From NCBI RefSeq assembly GCF_012838985.1, contig NZ_DUOE01000074.1, forward strand, positions 1-32,527: a stretch of DNA of 32,527 bases, written 5' to 3'. This document shows positions 25,522-32,527 of this stretch, one piece after another. The notes under the pieces were generated by a model. That model did not search any database and was not told the origin of the DNA. It saw only the letters and a program-made list of their open reading frames with translations. The position numbers and the translations under genes are program-made. Each line of letters opens with the position of its first letter. Within the stretch, counting starts at the first letter, position 1. This DNA is from Corynebacterium sp. (GTDB lineage: Bacteria > Actinomycetota > Actinomycetes > Mycobacteriales > Mycobacteriaceae).

Positions 25522-27518
25522 TCGAAGATCCTCCTCCACGACTCACGGCTGACCAGCTCTGGCTGGGCGGCGCGGTAGGTGGTGCGGAGCTCGTCGAAAC
25601 GCTCCCCGATCTCCTTCTGCAGGGCCCAGGTCTCCTTGAGCAGACGCTCGGCGAGGTCGCGGTCGCGCTTGCGGTAGGCGACGCCGTTGTTGCCGGCGGT
25701 GGTGACGGTCGCGCCGTCGAGACGCGAGAGCGAGAACCAGCGGGCCTCGGCCGGGGACAGGTTGGCCTGCGGCGTGGTGTGGTGCTGCGGGTCCTCCTTG
25801 CCCAGGGAGTGCTTGAGGCCCTTGAGCAGCCAGCCGACCTTCTTGATCTTGGCCAGGCGGCCGCCGATGTCCTTGGTGGGAACGCCCGGCGCGCCGGAGG
25901 CGGCGGGCAGGTCCGCGGCGGAGGGGAGGACCACGGCGTCGGAGTAGCCCGCGCGGATCTTCGCGATGCGCGGCAGGGAGGACTCGAGGATGTCGAAGAG
26001 CTGGTCCGGGCCGGCGAGGAAGTCCTTCATCGACTCGATCTGGATCGCCAGGGTCGAGTACTCCATGCACATGAGGTGCTTGAAGGTGGACTTGCGCAGC
26101 GACGTGATGATGCCGTCGGCCGGGCCGTCGTGGTTGAGGGCGGCGACGATGAGGCGGTTGCGCAGGTGGAAGTAGGCCTGCCAGTCGATGGCGTCGTCCT
26201 TGTCGGCCCACGCCATGTGCCAGATGGCCACGCCGGGCCACGTGACGGTCGGGAAGCCCGCCCTGCCGGCGCGCAGGGAGTACTCGGTGTCGTCCCACTT
26301 GATGAACAGCGGCAGCGGCTGCCCGATCTGCTCGCTGACCACGCGGGGGAACATGCACATCCACCAGCCGTTGTAGTCGACGTCGATGCGGCGGTGCAGG
26401 TCCTTCGAGTTCTTCGCGTCGGGGTCCTTCTCGTCGCCGTCCTCGCCGGTGAAGCCGAGGGGGTACTTCGCGAAGTCGTGGTCGTAGGTCGAGTGCGGTG
26501 CCTCGCCCCACATGAAGTCGCTGCGCTGGACGATCTCGCCCATGGTGCGCAGCTGGGAACGTTCCTGCAGGTTGAGCATCTGGCCGCCGACGATGACCGG
26601 GGACTTCGCGTACCGGCCGACCTGCACTGCGCGGAGGATGGACTCCGGCTCGATGGCGATGTCGTCGTCCATGTAGAGGATGAACGGGGATTCCGCGGCA
26701 CCGGCCGGGCCGTCGCCGAGGGCCTCGTACATGATGCGGGAGTAGCCGCCGGAGCCGCCGAGGTTGCCCTGGCGGAACTCGTGGAAGCGCTCACCGAAGT
26801 GGGCGACGGCCTCGTCGTAGCCGGGCTCGTCGGCCGGGTGCAGGTTGCCCTGGTCGGGCATGATGACGGCGTCGATGGCGGCGTCGACCAGCGGGTCCTC
26901 GCCGAGGGCCTGCAGTGCGGCGACCGCGTCGTGGGGGCGGTTGAACGTCGGGATGCCGACGGTCACGCGCTTGTCGAAGGGCCCGACCTCCGTGCCGTCC
27001 GGCATGATCTGCGGGCCGGGCTCACGGTCGGCGTACCAGCCGGCGTCGGTGAGCGTGGTGGTGGTCTCGGCGGTGACGTCGAACCACAGCCAGCCGCCGT
27101 CCTCGAAGTGCGAGAGGGGGATGGTGAATTCCGCCACATCGTCGGTGATGAACTGCCCGGCGACGGCCACACGTGTGCCGTCGATCTTGGAGCGGTACAC
27201 CTCGATGCTCGCCTGGCCGGCGACGTTCATGCGCAGCAGGACGTGGTCGAGCTGGGACCAGCGTCGCCAGTAGCTGGCGGGGAAGGCGTTGAAGTAGGTC
27301 TGGAAGGAGGCCTCGGCACCGGCGGGGACCGTCACGGTGACGCGATCCTCCCAGGTCAGGCGCTCCTTGTTCTGCTCCGCCTCGATGAGGTAGAGCATGC
27401 GCACGTCGTGCGGCTCTCCCTTCCGGGGCAGCAGGATGCGCTGCAGCATTTCACGCACGGGGGCGTCGGGGGTGTTCTTAACGTCGTTCACGTCGGGTGA
27501 ATCCGCCTTTCGACTCAT
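25518..27518 (-). CDS. glfT2: bifunctional galactofuranosyltransferase GlfT2
   Basis: A 666-aa GT2-family enzyme that polymerises the galactan with alternating beta-(1->5) and beta-(1->6) galactofuranose from UDP-galactofuranose at the cytosolic membrane face. It has an N-terminal beta-rich domain (about 1-175), then the GT-A domain opening VTVGIPTFNRP. The metal-binding DDD is at about 284-286 (YMDDDIAIEP), the catalytic WDDTEY at about 408-413, then HMAW in the product-binding region, and a helical C-terminal domain to the end. ATG 27518 gives MSRKADSPDVNDVK; a frame opening at 27563 exists but would overlap the divergent promoter, and GTG 27491 is another option. Homologue of Rv3808c. It heads the unit with PAP2 and ubiA. 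Confidence 0.95.
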   Translation of the reverse strand: MSRKADSPDVNDVKNTPDAPVREMLQRILLPRKGEPHDVRMLYLIEAEQNKERLTWEDRVTVTVPAGAEASFQTYFNAFPASYWRRWSQLDHVLLRMNVAGQASIEVYRSKIDGTRVAVAGQFITDDVAEFTIPLSHFEDGGWLWFDVTAETTTTLTDAGWYADREPGPQIMPDGTEVGPFDKRVTVGIPTFNRPHDAVAALQALGEDPLVDAAIDAVIMPDQGNLHPADEPGYDEAVAHFGERFHEFRQGNLGGSGGYSRIMYEALGDGPAGAAESPFILYMDDDIAIEPESILRAVQVGRYAKSPVIVGGQMLNLQERSQLRTMGEIVQRSDFMWGEAPHSTYDHDFAKYPLGFTGEDGDEKDPDAKNSKDLHRRIDVDYNGWWMCMFPRVVSEQIGQPLPLFIKWDDTEYSLRAGRAGFPTVTWPGVAIWHMAWADKDDAIDWQAYFHLRNRLIVAALNHDGPADGIITSLRKSTFKHLMCMEYSTLAIQIESMKDFLAGPDQLFDILESSLPRIAKIRAGYSDAVVLPSAADLPAASGAPGVPTKDIGGRLAKIKKVGWLLKGLKHSLGKEDPQHHTTPQANLSPAEARWFSLSRLDGATVTTAGNNGVAYRKRDRDLAERLLKETWALQKEIGERFDELRTTYRAAQPELVSRESWRRIFE

Positions 27519-27580
27519 CTCCGGAACAAGGGTAGTGCCCGGAGGGCGGATTCCGCGCCGCACTCACCGGTGGCAGCCCC

Positions 27581-27593
27581 TATCCTGGGCGGC
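27581..27593 (+). promoter_or_regulatory. -10 element of the leaderless 27594 gene
   Basis: TATCCT (27581-27586) is followed by 7 nt and the ATG. The glfT2 gene diverges on the other side, where a TACCCT lies about 11 nt before its ATG on the minus strand. Confidence 0.5.
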
Positions 27594-28979
27594 ATGAGAT
27601 CCTTCCTCACCGCCCTTCTCCTCGGTCTGGCCGTACTCGGAGCCGCGCCGGGGGTGTCGGCCGCCGTCGCGGTACGCGGGGTGGAGGTCCTCGATCTCGC
27701 CGACGAGCTTTCCGACGCCGACGAGCAGCTCCTCCTCGACCGCACCCCGTCCATCGACCTCCCGGCGGAGGTCACCGACGTGACCTACATCCTCTTCCCC
27801 ACCAACGACGACAACCTCAACGACACCGTCCGTTACTTCGGCGAGGACGAGCGCCGTGACCTCATCTCCGAGGCGGGCGACAAGTTCGCGCCCGGCGCGC
27901 TCATCGTCGCGGTGGGCCGTGATCCGCAGCGCATGGGTGTGTACTGCGGCGATGACGTCTGCGACGCGGTGGGTATCTACACCCCGGGGCGTCTCGACGG
28001 CATCCTCGACCGCATGCGCCAGCCCCTGCGGGACGGCAACCTGGCGGCCGGCATGCTCGAGGGCACGAAGGCCGTGGCGGACCCGACGGTCGTGCGTGAG
28101 CCCTCCGGGTCCTCCGATGTCCCGGCCTGGATCGGCTGGCTCGTGGGCGGCCTGGCCGCCGCGGGTGGTCTGGGCGCCGCGGTCTGGGCCTGGGTGCACA
28201 CCCGCCGCAAGGCGGCGGCCACGGCCCGCGGACAGTTCGACGAGGTGCAGCGTGACTACGGGCGCGTGGCCCAGCAGCTGCAGGCCATCGACGTCCGCGC
28301 GCACTCCCTCACCTCTCCCCTGGCCAATGACACCCTCCGCCGCCAGTGGGAGGAGGTCAAGGCCGGTTTCCTCGGTCTCAACACCACCTTCGACCAGCTG
28401 GAGGGGCTGACGGCGGGCTCGACGGACGGGGAGTTCCGGGGACGTCGGAAAGCGATCGCCAGGGCGCATGAGCAGGTCACACGCCTGCGCACCGCGGAGG
28501 AGAACATCGAGCAGCTCGCGCAGATGGAGCACGGCGACGCCGACGTCCGTCGCCGCGAGCTCACCGAGCTGCACGAGGACATCCTCCGGGCCGTCGCCGA
28601 CATCGGGGACGGGGACCTGCGGGAGCGCCTCTCACTTCTCGACGCCCGCGTGCTCGCCCTCCGCGAGCGACTCGACGTCCCCGGCTTCATGGACGAGTTC
28701 GCCGGCCTGGTGACAGACCACCGCATCCTGGTGGAGGCGGCGCAGAAGAGGCTGTACGAGGAGTCCGGAACCAAGGCGGGCAAGGACGGGGACCGTCGGG
28801 CCCCCGCCCTGTGGGACTCCGGGTGGCGCCCCGGCTACGGCTACGGCAACTACGTCCCCTACGCCATGGTCTACTCGTGGCACTCGGCGGACGTGCAGGC
28901 GGCGCAGTCCTCCAGCAGCGCCACCACCGGATACTCCTCGGGAGGCTTCTCCGGGGGCGGCGGCTCCTCGAGCTACTAG
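27594..28979 (+). CDS. exported membrane protein, TPM/DUF5129-type
   Basis: A 461-aa protein with a signal peptide (cleavage about residue 23, after VSA) and an extracytoplasmic alpha/beta domain (about 25-165) that opens VEVLDLADELSDADEQLL, resembling TPM-domain proteins. One membrane helix (about 178-203) is followed by a basic stop-transfer HTRRK, then a long charged, probably coiled-coil cytosolic region (about 210-390). The C-terminus is rich in Gly, Ser and Tyr and ends SGGFSGGGGSSSY, the type of tail seen in TPM-domain membrane proteins. Corynebacteria carry such a gene divergent from glfT2 (DUF5129 family). Function is unknown; an envelope-stress or protein-quality role can only be guessed. 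It converges on the next gene with only 4 nt between stops. Confidence 0.8.
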   Translation: MRSFLTALLLGLAVLGAAPGVSAAVAVRGVEVLDLADELSDADEQLLLDRTPSIDLPAEVTDVTYILFPTNDDNLNDTVRYFGEDERRDLISEAGDKFAPGALIVAVGRDPQRMGVYCGDDVCDAVGIYTPGRLDGILDRMRQPLRDGNLAAGMLEGTKAVADPTVVREPSGSSDVPAWIGWLVGGLAAAGGLGAAVWAWVHTRRKAAATARGQFDEVQRDYGRVAQQLQAIDVRAHSLTSPLANDTLRRQWEEVKAGFLGLNTTFDQLEGLTAGSTDGEFRGRRKAIARAHEQVTRLRTAEENIEQLAQMEHGDADVRRRELTELHEDILRAVADIGDGDLRERLSLLDARVLALRERLDVPGFMDEFAGLVTDHRILVEAAQKRLYEESGTKAGKDGDRRAPALWDSGWRPGYGYGNYVPYAMVYSWHSADVQAAQSSSSATTGYSSGGFSGGGGSSSY

Positions 28980-28983
28980 AGGG

Positions 28984-29634
28984 TCAGGCGGCGAGTTCCT
29001 CGGCCTGCGCCTCGTCGAGGGAACGGACCGGGATGCCCAGGTCGGTGAGCAGGCCGGCGACGCGGGCCTCGAGTTCATCGGCGAAGACACGGATCTCCGC
29101 GACGTTCATGCCGTCGGCGGCCGGGACGTCCCACTGGACGAAGGTGCGGCCCGGCAGGTCGTGGGACTCTGCGGCGTCGAGGTAGACGACGATGTCGGCG
29201 GCGGCCAGGGTGCGGCGACGCTCGGTCTTGTACTTCGCGCCGTCGGCGGCGAGGCCCCGCTCGTCCATGACCCACTCGATGAGGGCGTCGTCGCGGTTCT
29301 CCGGGTGGGTGGCTGCGACGGTGGCGACGATCGCGTCGTCGCTGATACGGCGGGCGATCGCGGCGGCGAGCACGGCACGCGGGGCGTTGGTGCGGCTGGC
29401 GAAGAGGATGCGCTTGCGTGGGGTGCCCACGGTTCCGTGGGTCCACAGGTGTTCCTCGATCCGTGAGGCCGCCTCACGGTGGACCAGCACCGGGAGAAAG
29501 TCCGGGATGCGTGCGGTGCCGGTGTGCTCGGCGATCACCTCGTCGAGGACGGCGTCGATGACCGTGGCCTCTGCACGGTGGCCGAAACGGGTGTGAAGAT
29601 CCTTGCGGACGGGACGGAAGTTGATGTTGTTCAT
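28984..29634 (-). CDS. catalytically dead paralogue of the arsenate-reductase/LMW-phosphatase-like protein
   Basis: A 216-aa protein clearly paralogous to the product of 30288-30914. The helical N-terminal domains share VRxDLHxRxG, AxxIDxxLDExIAE and FLPVxV. In the phosphatase loop the paralogue reads FVCERNAGRS while this one reads FASRTNAPRA: Cys80 is Ser80, though Arg86 is kept. The general-acid segment WEIADPAG is WDVPAADG here, so Asp172 is Ala172. The two align without gaps across both sites, so these are substitutions, not misalignment. The protein should bind but not hydrolyse or reduce a substrate. ATG 29634 was chosen for its AGAGGT ribosome site; ATG 29661 adds nine residues. The reading frame is intact over its full length, so it is not a decayed gene. 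Confidence 0.8.
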   Translation of the reverse strand: MNNINFRPVRKDLHTRFGHRAEATVIDAVLDEVIAEHTGTARIPDFLPVLVHREAASRIEEHLWTHGTVGTPRKRILFASRTNAPRAVLAAAIARRISDDAIVATVAATHPENRDDALIEWVMDERGLAADGAKYKTERRRTLAAADIVVYLDAAESHDLPGRTFVQWDVPAADGMNVAEIRVFADELEARVAGLLTDLGIPVRSLDEAQAEELAA

Positions 29635-29665
29635 GCTTGTCTGACCTCTCTTGTCGTTCATCTAA

Positions 29666-29694
29666 AGTTAACCCTAGGTGAACAACAGGTAAAC
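29666..29694 (-). promoter_or_regulatory. triple PHO-box-like direct repeat
   Basis: On the minus strand three heptamers with an 11-bp period read GTTTACC, GTTCACC and GTTAACT, each separated by 4 nt. GTTCACC-type 11-bp repeats are the known PHO boxes of Streptomyces PhoP and the RegX3 sites of mycobacteria. The array ends 32 nt before the chosen ATG of the dead paralogue. Confidence 0.6.
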
Positions 29695-29745
29695 ATGCAA
29701 GTAACCGTCCTGGGCCTTTGCAGAAGAGTATCACAAACGCGCAGC

Positions 29746-30291
29746 TCAGGGCAGTTTACGGGAAATTAACTTTAGCGCCACCCGGCGCGTGATCAGAGCC
29801 ACTCCGACGCCGAGCACCCACCCCGCCAGGACATCACTGGCCCAGTGCACGTGCAGCACCAGGCGCGACAGCCCGACCAGCACGGACAGCCCCCAGGAGG
29901 CAACCACGGGCACCCGCCACCACCCGCCCCGCGCCCACAGCAGCAGGGTGAGCGCCGTGGCGAACGCCGCCGTACCCGTCGCATGCCCGGACGGCAGGGC
30001 CTGGTTGCCCACCTCGATGAGCCACTCCTCCACCGGCGGCCGTTCCCGCCCGATGAGCCGCTTGAGCAGGTGGCTGATCAGGTTCGCGGCCAGCACCGCC
30101 CCGGGCAGCAGCAGCGGCCCCCGCCGCCGGGCCCGCACCGCCCACCCCACCCCGAGCAGCAGCGCCAGCAGCCCCACGGCGGTCGGGCCGGTGACGGGGG
30201 CGAGGACCACGGCGACGTCGACAAGCGGGGGCGGAGGGGAAAGGAAGAGGCCCCGGACGATCACGTCCGGGGCCCAGGTGCCACTGGTCAC
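29746..30291 (-). CDS. second PAP2-family membrane phosphatase
   Basis: A 181-aa polytopic protein with complete PAP2 signatures: KRLIGRERP (K77-P85), PSGH (100-103) and SRLVLHVHWASD (S142, R143, H149, D153). Several hydrophobic helices surround them, with the active site at the membrane face. The substrate is probably a lipid phosphate or pyrophosphate such as polyprenyl phosphates, but this cannot be read from the sequence. The GTG start at 30291 overlaps the stop of the upstream phosphatase-like gene (GTGA), so the two are translationally coupled. It is distinct from the Rv3807c-like PAP2 at 25018. Co-expression with a PHO-box-controlled gene suggests a phosphate-scavenging or lipid-remodelling role; that is inference. 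Confidence 0.88.
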   Translation of the reverse strand: MTSGTWAPDVIVRGLFLSPPPPLVDVAVVLAPVTGPTAVGLLALLLGVGWAVRARRRGPLLLPGAVLAANLISHLLKRLIGRERPPVEEWLIEVGNQALPSGHATGTAAFATALTLLLWARGGWWRVPVVASWGLSVLVGLSRLVLHVHWASDVLAGWVLGVGVALITRRVALKLISRKLP

Positions 30292-30914
30292 GGCAGGGAG
30301 GCGTAGTTGGCCTTGCCCAGCTCCACGAGGAGCTCCTTCACGTGGGCCTCGATGTCGTCGGCGATCTCACGGACCTTCTCCACGGACTGACCCGCCGGAT
30401 CAGCGATCTCCCAGCGCTCGACGCGGTCGCCGGGGACTCCGGGGATCTCGTCGACGCCCATGAGCACCACGACGTTGGCGCGGTGGACCGTGCGGGGCAC
30501 GATCTCCTTCTGGTAGAGGCGGGCGGTCGGGATGCCGCGCTCCTCGAGCACCTGGATGACCTCGGGCTGGATGCCGCCGCTCGGGTTCAGACCCACGGAA
30601 CGGACGAAGACACGGTCACCGACGGCCTGCGAGGTGATCGCGGAGGCCAGCTGGGAGCGGCCGGCGTTGCGCTCGCACACGAAGAGGACCTCGGGGCGGG
30701 CGGTGCCGGAGCGGCCCTTGGCCTCCGCGCGCTCCTCGAGGATCTCGGAGACCTCACGCTCGACGGTGACGGGGAGGAAGGTCTCGACCTTGGCGTGGGC
30801 GCGGGCTTCGGCGATCTTCTCGTCGAGAAGCTCGTCGATGGTGCGGGCGTAGAAGTACTGCCCGTACCGGCGGTGGAGATCCTCGCGGACGATGGCGAAA
30901 CGGTCGGTGCTCAT
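30288..30914 (-). CDS. arsenate reductase / low-molecular-weight protein-tyrosine phosphatase-like protein
   Basis: A 208-aa cytosolic protein. The N-terminal three-helix-type domain (about 1-70) precedes an LMW-phosphatase/ArsC fold (about 74-208). The catalytic P-loop VLFVCERNAGRSQLA contains C80-x5-R86, and the general acid lies in WEIADPAG (Asp172). Cys80 is the only cysteine, so it cannot use the internal thiol relay of thioredoxin-coupled ArsC; a mycothiol-dependent arsenate reductase or a true phosphatase is more likely. Family members of this two-domain form are usually annotated arsenate-mycothiol transferase or ArsC. ATG 30914 follows GGGAAAGG. It is coupled to the PAP2 gene by a GTGA overlap, and its promoter region carries a perfect tandem heptamer repeat. 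Confidence 0.85.
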   Translation of the reverse strand: MSTDRFAIVREDLHRRYGQYFYARTIDELLDEKIAEARAHAKVETFLPVTVEREVSEILEERAEAKGRSGTARPEVLFVCERNAGRSQLASAITSQAVGDRVFVRSVGLNPSGGIQPEVIQVLEERGIPTARLYQKEIVPRTVHRANVVVLMGVDEIPGVPGDRVERWEIADPAGQSVEKVREIADDIEAHVKELLVELGKANYASLP

Positions 30915-30963
30915 GATTGCGGGTGCCTTTCCCTCAGAAGCGAAACACTCTTAGTTTTCTATT

Positions 30964-30981
30964 TGTTAACCTGCTGTTAAC
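30964..30981 (-). promoter_or_regulatory. double PHO-box-like direct repeat
   Basis: On the minus strand GTTAACA-GCAG-GTTAACA is a perfect tandem heptamer with an 11-bp period, followed by AT-rich sequence containing a possible TAAGAG -10 and then the ATG of the phosphatase-like gene 50 nt further on. Same period and related sequence to the array at 29666-29694. Confidence 0.6.
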
Positions 30982-30990
30982 TTTACGCCG

Positions 30991-31004
30991 GGGTCGCCGG
31001 ACCC
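30991..31004 (-). terminator. short hairpin after glf (weak)
   Basis: GGGTC (30991-30995) and GACCC (31000-31004) pair around GCCG, 15-28 nt past the glf stop. The stem is short and no T tract follows, so it may only be a pause site. Confidence 0.25.
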
Positions 31005-31018
31005 ACAACCGGAGGAGA

Positions 31019-32302
<1,284 letters not shown>

Positions 32303-32307
32303 TTATT

Positions 32308-32356
32308 GTCACGGCAGTATCATCAATCACGATTGTGTACTAGTGTCACTGGTGAC
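32308..32356 (+). promoter_or_regulatory. upstream region of the 32401 gene: GTCAC-N6-ATCAT repeat and GTCAC dyad
   Basis: GTCAC-GGCAGT-ATCAT (32308-32323) matches the direct repeats upstream of fadD32 and cmt2 apart from the last base. Downstream, GTCAC-TG-GTGAC (32345-32356) is a short inverted repeat overlapping a TACTAG/TAGTGT region that could hold the -10. Both lie 45-93 nt before the GTG at 32401. Confidence 0.4.
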
Positions 32357-32400
32357 CCATCGGGGCACACATGTATCTGAAAACCCAGGGAGTTCCCATC

Positions 32401-32527
32401 GTGCAGCAGCGACGCCGTATCGCCACAACCGGGCTGACCAGCGTCAACCCGACCTTGGCCATCATCCTCACCCTCGCCCTCATCGCCTCCGCCGCCTTCG
32501 GCGGCAACCGCATCCTGCAGACGCAGG
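32401..32527 (+). CDS. exported protein, N-terminal part only (runs off right edge)
   Basis: A frame opening at GTG 32401, with GGGAG 8 nt upstream, continues open to the window end (42 codons). The product starts VQQRRRIATTGLTSVNPTLA and continues with a hydrophobic stretch ending IASAAFGGNRI. Positive N-terminus, helix-breaking spacer and hydrophobic core make an export signal or membrane anchor likely. In several mycolate-containing genera the gene beside glf encodes a secreted cell-wall protein, but too little is visible to assign this one. Confidence 0.6.
   Translation, partial: MQQRRRIATTGLTSVNPTLAIILTLALIASAAFGGNRILQTQ

Overview
The window is high-GC actinobacterial DNA. Its gene set (trehalose mycolate exporter, Pks13, FadD32, mycolyltransferases, arabinogalactan enzymes, an LGFP-repeat PS1-type mycolyltransferase) points to Corynebacterium or a close relative. 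It does not read as C. glutamicum itself, since the GC content is too high. Two loci that are far apart in Mycobacterium tuberculosis sit side by side here: an Rv0208c-Rv0206c-like block (trmB, NYN-domain gene, mmpL3-type exporter) and an Rv3799c-Rv3809c-like block (accD, pks13, fadD32, Rv3802c-like, two mycolyltransferases, aftB, ubiA, PAP2 phosphatase, glfT2, glf).

Layout. 1-483 (-): 5'-part of an unrecognised gene. 637-6013 (+): trmB, NYN-domain protein, MmpL/CmpL1 exporter, flippase-like UPF0104 membrane protein, DUF3054 protein. 6044-8271 (+): cmtR-type metal sensor translationally coupled to a P1B-type metal ATPase. 8337-8432 (-): a 31-codon gene for an amphipathic peptide, facing a bidirectional hairpin terminator. 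8547-16955 (-): accD3, pks13, fadD32, which make the mycolic acid condensation machinery. 17113-20501 (-): PS1-type mycolyltransferase cop1, a lipoprotein and a cutinase-like esterase. 20749-23908 (-): second mycolyltransferase and aftB. 24026-27518 (-): glfT2, PAP2 phosphatase and ubiA, joined by 4-nt overlaps. 27594-28979 (+): a secreted/membrane DUF5129-type protein. 28984-30914 (-): an arsenate-reductase-like phosphatase, a second PAP2 phosphatase and a catalytically dead paralogue of the first. 31019-32212 (-): glf. 32401-end (+): start of an exported protein.

How it fits together. AccD3 supplies carboxylated acyl-CoA, FadD32 supplies the acyl-AMP meromycolate, and Pks13 condenses them. 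The MmpL exporter moves trehalose monomycolate outward, and Cop1 and Cmt2 transfer mycolate onto arabinogalactan or trehalose. Glf and GlfT2 build the galactan, UbiA and the PAP2 phosphatase make the decaprenyl-phosphate-arabinose precursor, and AftB caps the arabinan.

The most unusual signals are: (i) the 31-aa amphipathic peptide, which looks like a PorA/PorH/ProtX-class cell-wall peptide; (ii) a GTMAC-N6-RTMAC direct repeat with 11-bp period, on the coding strand upstream of this peptide gene, fadD32, cmt2 and the 32401 gene; (iii) PHO-box-like tandem heptamers upstream of both phosphatase paralogues; (iv) the colinear loss of Cys80 and Asp172 in one paralogue; (v) a recurring leaderless-promoter arrangement (TANNNT, 6-7 nt, ATG). 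All calls come from reading the sequence; no database search was run.
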